DNA of 62,325 nt, from the NCBI RefSeq assembly GCF_011682175.1, contig NZ_WHJG01000042.1, positions 1 through 62,325 of the forward strand, written 5' to 3'. The DNA comes from Massilia frigida. Lineage in GTDB: Bacteria; Pseudomonadota; Gammaproteobacteria; Burkholderiales; Burkholderiaceae_D. Below, in pieces: positions 25,496 through 34,386 of the stretch. The notes beneath the pieces were generated by a model, which had not been told where the DNA came from, ran no database searches, and was given only the letters and a program-made list of their open reading frames with translations. The first letter of the stretch is position 1; every line of letters begins with the position of its first letter. Position numbers and translations under genes: made by a program.

Positions 25496-26007
25496 GCGTA
25501 AGCGCCACTTTGCATCATGGTTAACAGTTCGGCCACCAGCTTTTGTCCTTCAAACGTATCCATGTAACTGGCGGGCGTCGCGCCGCCCAGTGCCGGCAGC
25601 GGCTGGGTTAACCAGGTAGAAAGCCAGCGTGCCGCATCGAAGCCCTCCGGGTTACCGGACTCTTCCACCATACTCTGCACCATCCCAATCAGCGTTTCGA
25701 CGCCCATCACGCGTTCCGATTCATCGCTTGAAAGTAAGGTCCCCTCTCTTTCCTTGCGGCTGATGGCCGCGCGGGAAAGCCGCAGACTATGGATCAGATG
25801 CTCCCTGCTCATGCCCATGCGTGCGGACAGCTGGCTGACACGCGCGGCAGGAATACCACTGCGAATGAGGTCGATGCGGTGTTGCGGGTCGATTGGATAC
25901 AATGGGGTGGTGGCGATACCGGCACCCTCAGTCGTTTCTGGCGTAGATGGCTGCTGGGCCGTTGCGACCATTGCCGGCCTTGCGGACGGCGTCTTGGAAT
26001 CGGACAT
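25492..26007 (-). CDS. Xre/MbcA/ParS-type antitoxin
   Basis: The 171-residue protein has an N-terminal extension rich in Thr/Pro/Ala (about 1-38), a helix-turn-helix like central part (GIPAARVSQLSARMGMSREHLIHSL) and the MbcA/ParS/Xre C-terminal domain (DUF2384: LPALGGATPASYMDTFEGQ). It neutralises the RES toxin and would repress the shared promoter. ATG 26007 has AAAGGAGG upstream. The long disordered N-terminus is more than usual for the family. Confidence 0.87.
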   Translation of the reverse strand: MSDSKTPSARPAMVATAQQPSTPETTEGAGIATTPLYPIDPQHRIDLIRSGIPAARVSQLSARMGMSREHLIHSLRLSRAAISRKEREGTLLSSDESERVMGVETLIGMVQSMVEESGNPEGFDAARWLSTWLTQPLPALGGATPASYMDTFEGQKLVAELLTMMQSGAYA

Positions 26008-26028
26008 GCTTGCCTCCTTTAAGTCGTC

Positions 26029-26056
26029 AGTATAGTTTGCATAAAGCGGCCGACAA
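26029..26056 (-). promoter_or_regulatory. Putative promoter of the toxin–antitoxin operon
   Basis: On the minus strand TATACT (26034-26029) is preceded by TTGTCG (26056-26051) with a 16-base spacer. The -10 lies 22 bases before the antitoxin ATG. Autoregulation at this site is likely from known Xre/RES systems. Confidence 0.5.
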
Positions 26057-26192
26057 GGCGACATGCGCTTTCTTGACGAACCCGGCCCATCGAGTCTGAT
26101 GCCGGCCACCTGAGCGCGATTGCGGCAGGTCAAATGCGCTTACATGAGCCTGCGTAACATGGGCCGCTGATGTCCCTCGTCCGGAGCCTTCC

Positions 26193-28058
26193 ATGCCCAC
26201 TTGCCTCGCCGCAGTATTGAGCGCCCTCCTTCTTCTTGCCCATGCCGGCGACGCCACCGCCACCACCGCCCCCGATACCGGCACCGATCCCTCGATGGTG
26301 GTCGACAAATACATCCAGCACTTCGTGGTCGACACCGACGGCAGCTACCGCCTCACGGTCGACAACATCAAGACCATCGTCCTGCAGCGCGCGCTGCAGG
26401 CGCACAGCCAGTACTACATCAGCTACAACACCAGCCTCGACGAGATCAGCGAAGTCGAGGCCTACACCGTCAAGCCGGACGGCCGGCGCATTCCGGTGCC
26501 GCCGGAACAGGTCAAGGACCAGCAGGAGCCGGCCTCGGGCGACGCGCCGATGTTCCAGGATACGCGCCTGAAAATCGTCGTGTTTTCCGATGTCGCGGTG
26601 GGCGACAAGGTGGCCGTACACTACGTCCTCCAGCGCAAGACAGCCTTGTTTCCCGGGCATTTCGAGGACTTGTCCTCGTCCCAGTTTTACAGCAGCAAGC
26701 AGTTTCACCTGATCTACGACATGCCGGCCTCGATGCTGCTGTATGCCGACGCGGCAGGCTTCGTGCCGGTGCCCGCAAGCAGCGCGCCCGGGCGCCAGGT
26801 CTACCAGTGGCAATACGTCAACGGGCCGAACCGGCGCATCGAGTCGGAATCGGTCAGCTATCTCGATTACGGCAAGCGGCTGGCGGTGTCCACCTTCCCC
26901 AACTACGCCGCTTTTGCACGCGCTTATCACGCGCGCGCGCAGGTGCAGGCGGCAGCCAGCCCGGCGATCGGCGCGCTGGCGCAGGAAGTGACGGCCGGCC
27001 TGGACACCCCGCGCGCGAAAGCGCTGGCCCTGTCCGAATGGGTGCGCCGCAACATCCGCTACGTGGCCGTGTACACCGGCGCCGGCGGCGTGGTGCCGCA
27101 TGCGGCCGCCACGGTGCTGGGCAACCGCTACGGCGACTGCAAGGACCACGCGATCCTGCTCGAAGCGCTGCTGGCGGCGGCCGGCATCGACAGCAGCGCG
27201 GCCCTGATCAACAGCGGCAATGCCTACCGCCTGCCGGACGCGCCCACCCTGGGCATCTTCAATCACGTGATCACCTACATTCCCGCGCTCGACCTGTATC
27301 TCGATTCCACCTCGGATGCGGTCGCCGCCGGTTATCTGCCGCCGGCCGCGCTCGGTAAACCGGTGTTGCTGGCCAAGACAGGCAAGCTGGCGCAGACGCC
27401 ATCCATGCAGGCGGAGATGAACCGGACGCTGGCGCGCTTCGAGGTGGGCAAGAATGGCCGCGGCAGTTTCAGGGTGGTGCGCACCGCCGGTGGCGCCATT
27501 GCCGAGCCGTACCGCCAGGCGGTGCGCGACACGGCACCCGCCGAGCGCGACCTGTTCGTCGAGCGCACGCTGCACGCCCTGGGCCAGCACGGCGATGGCA
27601 AGTTCGATGCCGGCCTGCTCGATGGCGCGGGCGACGAGTACCGCATGGGCTTTGCCGGCGTGAGCGACAACTTCGCCGACTTGCCGGGGCCGACCGGGGT
27701 GGCGACCAGCTTCAATTTCTGGGGTGGGGTGAGCGAGTCCTTCGCCAGCATGGCGCAGGAAAAAACCCGCACCCAAGACTTCATGTGTCCGGGGATCGAT
27801 GCCGCCGACGAGACGGCGATCGCGTTCGCGCCCGGCATCCGCATCATGGCGCTGCCGAAAGCGCTGGCGCTGGGCGACGCCGGCCTGTCGTACCAGGCCA
27901 GTTACGCGCGCCAGGCCAATACGGTGCTGGTCCGGCGCAGCGTGCGCTTCCGCCATGCCGGCATGATTTGCACGCCGGCCGACTATGTGCGCATGCGTCC
28001 GCTGCTCGAACGCATGATGCGCGACCTCAAGAGCCAGATCATCGTCAAGGCCGGCTAA
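26193..28058 (+). CDS. Exported DUF3857/transglutaminase-like protein
   Basis: The 621-residue protein starts with a signal peptide (MPTCLAAVLSALLLLAHAGD). A DUF3857 beta-rich domain fills about 35-235 (YYISYNTSLDEISEVEAYTV). A transglutaminase-like domain follows with Cys in NRYGDCKDHAILLEALL (about 316), His in IFNHVITYIP (about 357) and Asp in YLDSTSD (about 367), a full catalytic triad. The C-terminal 230 residues resemble other DUF3857 proteins. The substrate is unknown; such proteins act in the periplasm. It is transcribed divergently from the toxin–antitoxin operon and ends 9 bases before the pth stop. Confidence 0.82.
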   Translation: MPTCLAAVLSALLLLAHAGDATATTAPDTGTDPSMVVDKYIQHFVVDTDGSYRLTVDNIKTIVLQRALQAHSQYYISYNTSLDEISEVEAYTVKPDGRRIPVPPEQVKDQQEPASGDAPMFQDTRLKIVVFSDVAVGDKVAVHYVLQRKTALFPGHFEDLSSSQFYSSKQFHLIYDMPASMLLYADAAGFVPVPASSAPGRQVYQWQYVNGPNRRIESESVSYLDYGKRLAVSTFPNYAAFARAYHARAQVQAAASPAIGALAQEVTAGLDTPRAKALALSEWVRRNIRYVAVYTGAGGVVPHAAATVLGNRYGDCKDHAILLEALLAAAGIDSSAALINSGNAYRLPDAPTLGIFNHVITYIPALDLYLDSTSDAVAAGYLPPAALGKPVLLAKTGKLAQTPSMQAEMNRTLARFEVGKNGRGSFRVVRTAGGAIAEPYRQAVRDTAPAERDLFVERTLHALGQHGDGKFDAGLLDGAGDEYRMGFAGVSDNFADLPGPTGVATSFNFWGGVSESFASMAQEKTRTQDFMCPGIDAADETAIAFAPGIRIMALPKALALGDAGLSYQASYARQANTVLVRRSVRFRHAGMICTPADYVRMRPLLERMMRDLKSQIIVKAG

Positions 28059-28067
28059 AACACGGCT

Positions 28068-28652
28068 TCAGGCGGTATGCAGCTGCATCGTCGCGATATC
28101 GAACTTGCCTTCGACCGCCAGCGGCAGGATGCGCAAGCTCTTGTCGATGGCTTCCTCGATCAGGATCTGTTCTTCCTTGCGCGGCCGGTGCAGCACGAAG
28201 TCGGCCACCGGCTGCTGCGAGCCGAGCGTGCGCGGATGGCCGATGCCGAGCCGCAAGCGCCAGTAATCCTGGGTGCCGAGCGCCGCGGTGATGTCTTTCA
28301 GGCCGTTGTGTCCGCCGCTGGAACCGCCCTTCTTCATCTTGACCGCGCCGGGCGCGAGATCAAGTTCGTCGTGCACGACCAGCACCTCGTCGGGATTGAT
28401 CTTGTAAAAGCGCGCCAGAGCGCCCACCGATTGCCCGGAGCGGTTCATATAGGTTTGCGGTTCGAGCAAAAATACTTCGTGGCCGGCCACCGAGGTTTTC
28501 GCCACGAAGGCGTTAAAGCGCGTCTCGCGCTGCAAGCGGCAGCCGGGCAGGCTGTTGGCGAGCTGCTCGACCAGCCAGAAACCGGCATTGTGGCGGGTCT
28601 GTTCGTACTCGGGGCCGGGGTTGCCGAGGCCGACGATCAGGCGAATGGGCAT
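28068..28652 (-). CDS. pth: Peptidyl-tRNA hydrolase
   Basis: The 194-residue enzyme frees tRNA from peptidyl-tRNA that drops off ribosomes. The family's active-site residues are visible: Asn11 in VGLGNPG, His21 in TRHNAGFW, Asn in YMNRSGQSV, Asp in VVHDELDL, and Asn in GGHNGLK. Length is normal. It follows rplY, as in many betaproteobacteria, but a terminator separates them. It is convergent with the DUF3857 gene. Confidence 0.96.
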   Translation of the reverse strand: MPIRLIVGLGNPGPEYEQTRHNAGFWLVEQLANSLPGCRLQRETRFNAFVAKTSVAGHEVFLLEPQTYMNRSGQSVGALARFYKINPDEVLVVHDELDLAPGAVKMKKGGSSGGHNGLKDITAALGTQDYWRLRLGIGHPRTLGSQQPVADFVLHRPRKEEQILIEEAIDKSLRILPLAVEGKFDIATMQLHTA

Positions 28653-28696
28653 GGTGTTCTAAATTATCAAAATGGAGTGCAAGGATAACAGACGAT

Positions 28697-28732
28697 AAAA
28701 AACCCGCTGGGCGCAAGGCCAAGCGGGTTTTT
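28697..28732 (-). terminator. Intrinsic terminator of rplY
   Basis: Read leftward, AACCCGCTTGGCC/GCCCAGCGGGTT forms a stem with a TTGC loop, then six T. It lies 34 bases after the rplY stop and 45 bases before the pth start, and is symmetric enough to work in both directions. Confidence 0.85.
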
Positions 28733-28765
28733 CTCCAACACGCCGCTCGCGCGGCGCGCGAATGA

Positions 28766-29398
28766 TTACTTCTTTTTGCCTTTGGCAGCTGGAGCGGCAG
28801 GTGCCGCTTCAGCGGTAGCAGCAGCGTCAGCGGCCACGTGGCCAGCTGGCACAGCAGCGGTAGCAACGGTTGGGTTCTTGCCGTGGGTGATCGCGACCAC
28901 GCCTTTTGGCAGGACCAGGTCAGCAACGTGGATCGAGTGACCAACGTCGATGGTGGTCAGGTCAACGGTGATGAACTCTGGCAGATCGGTTGCCAGGCAC
29001 GACACTTCCAACTCTTGCAGCACGTGCGACACGATAGCGCCGTGCAGTTTGACTGCTGGCGATACGTCGGCGTTCACGAAGTGCAGGGCGATTTTCTTGT
29101 GCAGCTTGCTGTTGGCATCGACGCGCTGGAAGTCAGCGTGCAGGACCAATTGCTTAAATGCGTGCATCTGGAAGTCGCGCAGCAGCACTGGCTGGGTCTT
29201 GCCGTCGATTTCCATTTCCAGGATCGAACCGTGGAACGCTTCTTTTTTCAGTGCGTGGTACAGAGCGTTGCCGTCCAGTTGGATCAGCGCAGGGGCTTCA
29301 GCGCCACCGTAGATGATACCTGGGGTTTGACCAGCGATACGCAGGCGGCGGCTCGCTCCGGACCCCTGCAAAGTGCGATTGAATGCGATAACTTTCAT
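28766..29398 (-). CDS. rplY: 50S ribosomal protein L25, CTC form
   Basis: The 210-residue protein has the 5S-rRNA-binding N-terminal domain ([36 protein letters not shown]) and the general-stress CTC C-terminal domain ([20 protein letters not shown]). It ends in an Ala/Pro tail with KGKKK. ATG 29398 is the conserved start (MKVIAFNR), preceded by TTGGAGTTTCAC. The order prs–rplY is the usual betaproteobacterial one. Confidence 0.96.
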   Translation of the reverse strand: MKVIAFNRTLQGSGASRRLRIAGQTPGIIYGGAEAPALIQLDGNALYHALKKEAFHGSILEMEIDGKTQPVLLRDFQMHAFKQLVLHADFQRVDANSKLHKKIALHFVNADVSPAVKLHGAIVSHVLQELEVSCLATDLPEFITVDLTTIDVGHSIHVADLVLPKGVVAITHGKNPTVATAAVPAGHVAADAAATAEAAPAAPAAKGKKK

Positions 29399-29504
29399 GT
29401 GAAACTCCAAAATGTGCGGGGCTTGATCGCCCTGCGGTGTGAGCGCCCCCGCGACCAGGGGTACTCGAAAACGGCCACGCTAGCGTGTCCGGAAAAATTG
29501 GTAC

Positions 29505-29560
29505 TGAAATAAATTTCAGGGTGGCAAGGCCGGGAGCGCCGTGCTCCCGCCTTGCCACCC
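29505..29560. repeat. Two adjoining hairpins between prs and rplY
   Basis: CTGAAAT/ATTTCAG (29505-29520) is directly followed by, and shares two bases with, a long hairpin. In the latter GGGTGGCAAGG... and its complement (29519-29536 / 29543-29560) pair over about 18 bp with one bulged base and a short loop. No T-run adjoins the long stem. A processing or RNA-stabilising element, or a partial transcription barrier, is plausible. Confidence 0.65.
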
Positions 29561-29588
29561 TGCGAATCGGGTATTTCTAGTGATTGGC

Positions 29589-30539
29589 TTAGTCGATAAA
29601 CAGCGACATCACCGAATCGCCCTTGCTGATGCGCTTGAACGTTTCAGCGAGCAGCGGTGCGCAGGTCAGCTGGCGGATCTTGTCGCAAGCCAGGCCGGCG
29701 GCCGACAGGGGAATCGTGTCGGTAACCACCAGTTCGTCCAGCGGCGAGGCCGAAATGCGGTCGATCGCAGGACCGGACAGGACCGGGTGCGTGCAATACG
29801 CCACCACTTTCTTGGCGCCGCGCTCTTTCAGCACTTCAGCAGCCTTGGTCAGGGTGCCGGCGGTGTCGACCATGTCATCCATGATGACGCAGTTACGGCC
29901 TTCGACTTCACCGATGATGTTCATTACTTCCGACACGTTCGCCTTCGGGCGGCGCTTGTCGATGATGGCCAGGTCGCAGCCGAGGCGTTTTGCCAGGGCG
30001 CGTGCGCGCACCACGCCGCCGACGTCCGGGGACACCACCAGCAGATCGTCGTAATTGCGTTTTTGCAGGTCGCCCAGCAGAATCGGGGACGCGTAAATAT
30101 TGTCAACCGGGATATCGAAGAAGCCCTGGATCTGGTCTGCGTGCAGATCCATGATCAGGACGCGCTCGACGCCGGCTTTTTCCAGCATATTGGCCACGAC
30201 CTTGGCCGAGATGGCCACGCGCGCCGAACGCGGACGGCGATCCTGGCGGGCATAACCAAAATACGGGATGGCGGCGGTGATGCGGCCAGCGGACGCGCGC
30301 TTCAGGGCGTCGACCATCAGGATGATTTCCATCAGGCTGTCGTTGGTCGGTGCGCAGGTCGATTGCAGGACAAAAACGTCTTTACCGCGGACATTCTCGT
30401 TGATTTCGACCATCACTTCGCCATCCGAGAACTTGGAGACGACTGCTTTGCCGAGAGGGATGCCCAGATTCTTTGCGACCCCTTCTGCCAGCGCAGGGTT
30501 AGCGTTGCCGGTAAAAACCATCAGGTTTTCGTAAGCCAT
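29589..30539 (-). CDS. prs: Ribose-phosphate pyrophosphokinase
   Basis: The 316-residue class I PRPP synthase makes phosphoribosyl pyrophosphate from ribose 5-phosphate and ATP. The flexible loop region [11 protein letters not shown], the metal/ATP motif [12 protein letters not shown] and the PRPP-binding motif [14 protein letters not shown] are intact, and the length is exactly that of bacterial enzymes. It lies between tRNA-Gln and rplY on the same strand, probably transcribed with both. Confidence 0.97.
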   Translation of the reverse strand: MAYENLMVFTGNANPALAEGVAKNLGIPLGKAVVSKFSDGEVMVEINENVRGKDVFVLQSTCAPTNDSLMEIILMVDALKRASAGRITAAIPYFGYARQDRRPRSARVAISAKVVANMLEKAGVERVLIMDLHADQIQGFFDIPVDNIYASPILLGDLQKRNYDDLLVVSPDVGGVVRARALAKRLGCDLAIIDKRRPKANVSEVMNIIGEVEGRNCVIMDDMVDTAGTLTKAAEVLKERGAKKVVAYCTHPVLSGPAIDRISASPLDELVVTDTIPLSAAGLACDKIRQLTCAPLLAETFKRISKGDSVMSLFID

Positions 30540-30690
30540 GGGAGTCCCAAGAGGTAAGCGTTGATTTCTTTGAATGTCGCCGGACAGAACCGGCCGGCTG
30601 ACGCTAAGCTAACAAGTGACTCGCGAGAGCGAGGCCACCGAGTCCGCCTGCTGGACGCTGACTTCGCATCGACAGACCAGGCAAAACGAA

Positions 30691-30767
30691 TGGCAGGGGA
30701 ACAAGGATTCGAACCTTGGTATGCTGGAATCAAAATCCAGTGCCTTAACCAGCTTGGCGATTCCCCT
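30691..30767 (-). tRNA. tRNA-Gln (anticodon TTG)
   Basis: The 77-base gene has a 7-bp acceptor stem (AGGGGAA with TTCCCCT), discriminator G and encoded CCA (30691-30693 on the plus strand is TGG). The anticodon loop TTTTGAT sits between CTGGA and TCCAG, and the T arm reads CCTTG/GGTTCGAATC. Position between ispE and prs is the standard one in betaproteobacteria. Confidence 0.97.
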
Positions 30768-30798
30768 ACGCAACTGACTGCTTGTCGTCACACTTGAC

Positions 30799-30828
30799 AT
30801 TTTATCGTCAAACACAACGCCAGGCCAA
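30799..30828 (-). promoter_or_regulatory. Putative promoter of tRNA-Gln / prs
   Basis: On the minus strand TTGGCC (30828-30823) and TAAAAT (30804-30799) are 18 bases apart. The start point would be about 25 bases before the mature tRNA 5' end. The site lies just after the ispE stop. Confidence 0.45.
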
Positions 30829-30831
30829 ATT

Positions 30832-31737
30832 CTATTCTATAACTGCACTAACTTGCAACACCGTGTTGAGAGGATGATGCTTCAGCGCTTTAGCTTTCCA
30901 TGCTTCCCAGATGCCGGGCACTTGTTGAAGTACCGCGTCGGCTTCCGCTTCGCTGGAAAACGCGCAAAATACACACGCTCCTGAGCCAGTCATCCTGGCA
31001 TCACCGTGAGCCGAGAGCCAGTCGATCGCCTGTGCTACCGGCGGGAACAAACTCACTGCCACTGCTTGCAAATCATTTCTTCCGAACCCAGTTGAATCTG
31101 TTCGATTCATGGTGTGCCTGGAAAAGTCCGCTATTCTGACGGGTTCCGTGCCCCTTGTCAAATGTTCTGAGCAAAATATTGCTGCGGTGGGTACCGCGAC
31201 CCCTGGTTCGATGACCAGATACCAGCAATCGGGAGCGTCCACCGGCTGCAAAGCCTCGCCCACGCCTTCGGCAAACGCAGTCTGGCCGAAGATAAAAAAC
31301 GGAATGTCGGCGCCCAGCGGCAGGGCCAGCGCCATCAGTTCTTCGCGCGAAAAACCGGCCTCCCACAAGGCGTTGGCGGCCATCAGGGCGGTGGCCGCGT
31401 CCGAGGAGCCGCCACCGAGCCCGCCACCCATCGGCAGGCGCTTGTCGATGGCCACGTCGATCCCGGGCGGCAGGCGGCCGTGGCGGCGCTTGCAGGCCGC
31501 TTGCAGCAGCAGCAGCGCGCGCACGATCAGGTCGCCCTGCTCCGGCACGCCCGGCACGTCGGTGGTGCGCACGATGCGTTCATCGGCGCGCAGGTCGAAG
31601 TGCAGCAGGTCGCCATGGTCCACCATCTGGAACACGGTTTGCAGCAGGTGGTAGCCGTCGGCGCGGCGTCCGTTCACGTGCAGGAACAGATTGAGCTTGG
31701 CCGGGGCCGGGCAGTCATGCAGGCGGGTAGCGCGCAT
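30832..31737 (-). CDS. ispE: 4-diphosphocytidyl-2-C-methyl-D-erythritol kinase
   Basis: The 301-residue GHMP kinase of the MEP isoprenoid pathway phosphorylates CDP-methylerythritol. The substrate-binding Lys in PAPAKLNLFLHV near residue 14, the ATP-binding glycine motif PMGGGLGGGSSDAATAL and the catalytic Asp in GADIPFFI are present. It starts one base after the lolB stop, so lolB and ispE form one unit ahead of tRNA-Gln. Confidence 0.95.
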   Translation of the reverse strand: MRATRLHDCPAPAKLNLFLHVNGRRADGYHLLQTVFQMVDHGDLLHFDLRADERIVRTTDVPGVPEQGDLIVRALLLLQAACKRRHGRLPPGIDVAIDKRLPMGGGLGGGSSDAATALMAANALWEAGFSREELMALALPLGADIPFFIFGQTAFAEGVGEALQPVDAPDCWYLVIEPGVAVPTAAIFCSEHLTRGTEPVRIADFSRHTMNRTDSTGFGRNDLQAVAVSLFPPVAQAIDWLSAHGDARMTGSGACVFCAFSSEAEADAVLQQVPGIWEAWKAKALKHHPLNTVLQVSAVIE

Positions 31738-31738
31738 A

Positions 31739-32338
31739 TCAGCCCTGCGGGTCGATCACGATGCGGATTTCCATCGCTTCCACGGTGGCGCTGGCCGCGC
31801 GCGCGACGTCGATGCGCTTGGGCAGCGGCTTGGCCGCGTCCGGATCTTGCCAGCTCACGTAGGTCAGGCGCCAGCCATCGGCCGTGGTGACCGTGTTGGC
31901 GGCCGGCGAGGCGGCGAAGCGCTGGCCGTCGGCGCCGGTGGCGTAGCCTTGCAGCCAGTCGCGCAAGCCCGACACGGGCAGCGACCAGCCCAGCGTTTGC
32001 GCGGTCAGGGTATCGATGTCGCGCGCCACGCGCGGGGCACGGTCGCCCTGGGTCAGCGTGGCCGCGTCGGGCGTGACGCTGATGGTGGCGATGGTCTGGC
32101 CCAGCGGCGACGCCAGGCTGACGTTGACCGCGGCCGGGGTCTGGTTCCAGCTGAACTTGCCGGTCAGGGTCTCGGTCTGGCCATCTTTTTGGTAGTTCAC
32201 GGTCAGCCGGCCGTTCAGCTCGATGGCTTCGCGGTAGGCGGCCACATTGGCCTTCGACAGGTAGGCCGGCGTGACGCAGGCGGACAGCAGCGCGGCGCAA
32301 GCCAGGGCAAGGAAGCGGGTTTTAGTTCTGAGCATCAT
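31739..32338 (-). CDS. lolB: Outer-membrane lipoprotein LolB
   Basis: The 199-residue product has a lipoprotein signal with lipobox LLSAC (Cys21), then ELNGRLTVNYQKDGQTETLTGKFSW, typical of LolB. LolB accepts lipoproteins from LolA and inserts them in the outer membrane. ispE directly follows, as in most proteobacteria; the TPR lipoprotein gene lies upstream on the same strand. Confidence 0.9.
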   Translation of the reverse strand: MMLRTKTRFLALACAALLSACVTPAYLSKANVAAYREAIELNGRLTVNYQKDGQTETLTGKFSWNQTPAAVNVSLASPLGQTIATISVTPDAATLTQGDRAPRVARDIDTLTAQTLGWSLPVSGLRDWLQGYATGADGQRFAASPAANTVTTADGWRLTYVSWQDPDAAKPLPKRIDVARAASATVEAMEIRIVIDPQG

Positions 32339-32396
32339 GGCAATCCGACAGCGTAAAGGAGATGCGCCGCATTATGACCCATTGCAGCGCGGCCTG

Positions 32397-32452
32397 GCGC
32401 GGCCCGGCCAGCGCGGCCCGGCCAGCGCGGCCCGGCCAGCGAGGCCCGGCCA
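32397..32452. repeat. Tandem repeat of a 14-bp unit, four copies
   Basis: The unit GCGCGGCCCGGCCA occurs at 32397-32410, 32411-32424 and 32425-32438, then once more with one change (GCGAGG...) at 32439-32452. It lies 12 bases after the TPR gene stop, in the short gap before lolB. Confidence 0.9.
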
Positions 32453-32463
32453 GGCGCCGCCGA

Positions 32464-34287
32464 TCACAGCTTGAGTTGCAGGCGCGCGAGCGTGCTCTTG
32501 AGCGTGTCGTTCTTGGGGTCCCTGGCGCGCGCTTCGCGCCACAGCTGCTGGGCATCGGATTTCAAGCCCTTTTGCCACAGCACTTCACCCAGGTGCACGG
32601 CGATTTCGACATCGTCGCGCAAGGCGTAGGCGCGGCGCAGGTGGGCCTCGGCTTCGTTCAGGTTGCCCAGGCGGTACTGGACCCAGCCCATGCTATCCAT
32701 GATGAAGGGGTCGGCCGGGGCCATTTTCAGGGCCTTGTCGATCAGGGCCAGCGCTTCGTCCAGGCGCACGTTGCGCTCGGCCAGCGAGTAGCCCAGCGCG
32801 TTGTAGGCGTGGTGGTTGTCGGGCGCCTGCTGCATCACCAGGCGCAGGTTTTTTTCCATCACGTCGACGCGGCCGAGTTTTTCGGCCAGCAGCGCGAAGT
32901 CGTACAGCAAATCGGGATTGGCTGGAAAGCGCGCCGCGCCCTGCTCCATCACCGCGTAGGCCTGCTCGATCTTGCCGGCGTCGCGCAGCACCTGGCTGTG
33001 CACCAGCACCACTTGCACCTGCTGGGCGGGTTCCTCGGCCTTGAGAGCGGCCAGGAAGGCCTGCGCGCCATCCAGGTCGCCCTGCCTGCCCATCAGCTGG
33101 GCGCTGCGCAGCTGCGCCGAAAACCAGGTCGGCGCGTCTTCCTGTTCGATTTTTCCCAGCCAGGCGCGCGCGGCGGCGAAGTCGCCCCGCTCTTCGGCCA
33201 GCTGCGAGAGCATGATCAGCACCTTGGCCGGGTCGCGCTCGTCGCCGGGGTTCTTGTCGAGTGCCGTGATGAAGCCGGACAGATAGGTTTCGGCCGCGGC
33301 CGGGTCGGCCAGCTGCATCGACAGGATGCCGAGCGCGTACAGGGTGCCCGGATTGTCGGGCTGCTCCTTGAGCAGGGCCAGGAATTGCTTGCGCGCCGGC
33401 TCGTACTGCTTTTGCGTGACGAGGATGCGGGCGTAGGCCGCGCGCACTTCGCGCGCACCCGGATTGGCGGCCACGAATGTGGCCAGCAAGGGAGCGACGT
33501 CGCCCTGCTCGCCGCTGACCTGGGCCAGGGTCAGTACGGCGATGTCGGAATCGGGCTTGAGGCGCAGCGCTTCCTGCGCATGGGCCAGCGCTTCCGCGTT
33601 GGCGCCGCGCGAGTAGGCCGACTGCGCCAGCACCACGCGCGCTTCGCTGGTCGCGGTGTACGGCGCCAGCAAGCGTTCGAGCAGCGCGCCGGCGGCGGCC
33701 TTGTCCTTGGCGCGGGTGAGCAGTTGCTGGATCTGGTACATGGCCATGCCGCGGTTGGCGGGCGCGGCGTCGCGCAGGCGCGCGGCGAACAGCGCCTCCG
33801 CTTCGCCCAGGTCGTCGGCCATGACCGAGGCGGCGATGTAATACTGGCCGGCTTCGTCGGAATCGGGCGCCAGTTCGCGCCACAGGCGGATCGCGGCCAG
33901 CGCTTCGCCGCCCTTCTGGGCCGCCTGGGCCATTTCGGCGGCACGCTGCGCCAGGCGCGGGTCGCGCGTCTGCTGGGCCATGCCCATCAGGGTCATGTAC
34001 GGGCCCTGCCAGGCGCCGCCGCGAAATTCCAGCTCGGCCTTCATCAGCTTGTAGAGCATGTCCTTGGTGAGCGCCACGTGCGGCAGCTTGAGGTCCGGCG
34101 ATGGCTCGTCCGGCGCGGACGCGCGTTCGCCTTCGGCCAGCACCTCGGCAGCCGCTGGCAGGGGTTCGGACGCAGTGGCGGGCACGGGCGCGGGAGCGTC
34201 CGCCAGGACGGGAGCGTGAGGCGTTGGCGCCACGGCGCACGCCGACAGCAGTCCGGACAGGGTTACAATGACGAAAGCGTTTTTCAA
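32464..34287 (-). CDS. TPR-repeat lipoprotein
   Basis: The 607-residue protein has a lipoprotein signal (SGLLSACAVAPT, Cys17), a Pro/Ala linker (about 20-65) and then many tetratricopeptide repeats through the C-terminus, for example NPDLLYDFALLAEKLGRVDV, NHHAYNALGYSLAERN and DPFIMDSMGWVQYRLGNLNE. This type commonly precedes lolB in betaproteobacteria and is predicted to be a periplasm-facing scaffold. Its partner is unknown. It is divergent from mutM. Confidence 0.88.
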   Translation of the reverse strand: MKNAFVIVTLSGLLSACAVAPTPHAPVLADAPAPVPATASEPLPAAAEVLAEGERASAPDEPSPDLKLPHVALTKDMLYKLMKAELEFRGGAWQGPYMTLMGMAQQTRDPRLAQRAAEMAQAAQKGGEALAAIRLWRELAPDSDEAGQYYIAASVMADDLGEAEALFAARLRDAAPANRGMAMYQIQQLLTRAKDKAAAGALLERLLAPYTATSEARVVLAQSAYSRGANAEALAHAQEALRLKPDSDIAVLTLAQVSGEQGDVAPLLATFVAANPGAREVRAAYARILVTQKQYEPARKQFLALLKEQPDNPGTLYALGILSMQLADPAAAETYLSGFITALDKNPGDERDPAKVLIMLSQLAEERGDFAAARAWLGKIEQEDAPTWFSAQLRSAQLMGRQGDLDGAQAFLAALKAEEPAQQVQVVLVHSQVLRDAGKIEQAYAVMEQGAARFPANPDLLYDFALLAEKLGRVDVMEKNLRLVMQQAPDNHHAYNALGYSLAERNVRLDEALALIDKALKMAPADPFIMDSMGWVQYRLGNLNEAEAHLRRAYALRDDVEIAVHLGEVLWQKGLKSDAQQLWREARARDPKNDTLKSTLARLQLKL

Positions 34288-34386
34288 GGGGGTTCCAGAA
34301 TGACAGCGATTATGTCCGATTCTACGCCCAACGCCCGCTTCGCGTACGGGGCCGCACCCTCACTCACATGAATTTTTCTATCCGAC

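Noticed and set aside
30691-30767. Phage or island attachment at the tRNA-Gln 3' end
   Set aside because: I saw no integrase and no repeated tRNA 3' segment nearby; the flanking genes are in the usual conserved order.
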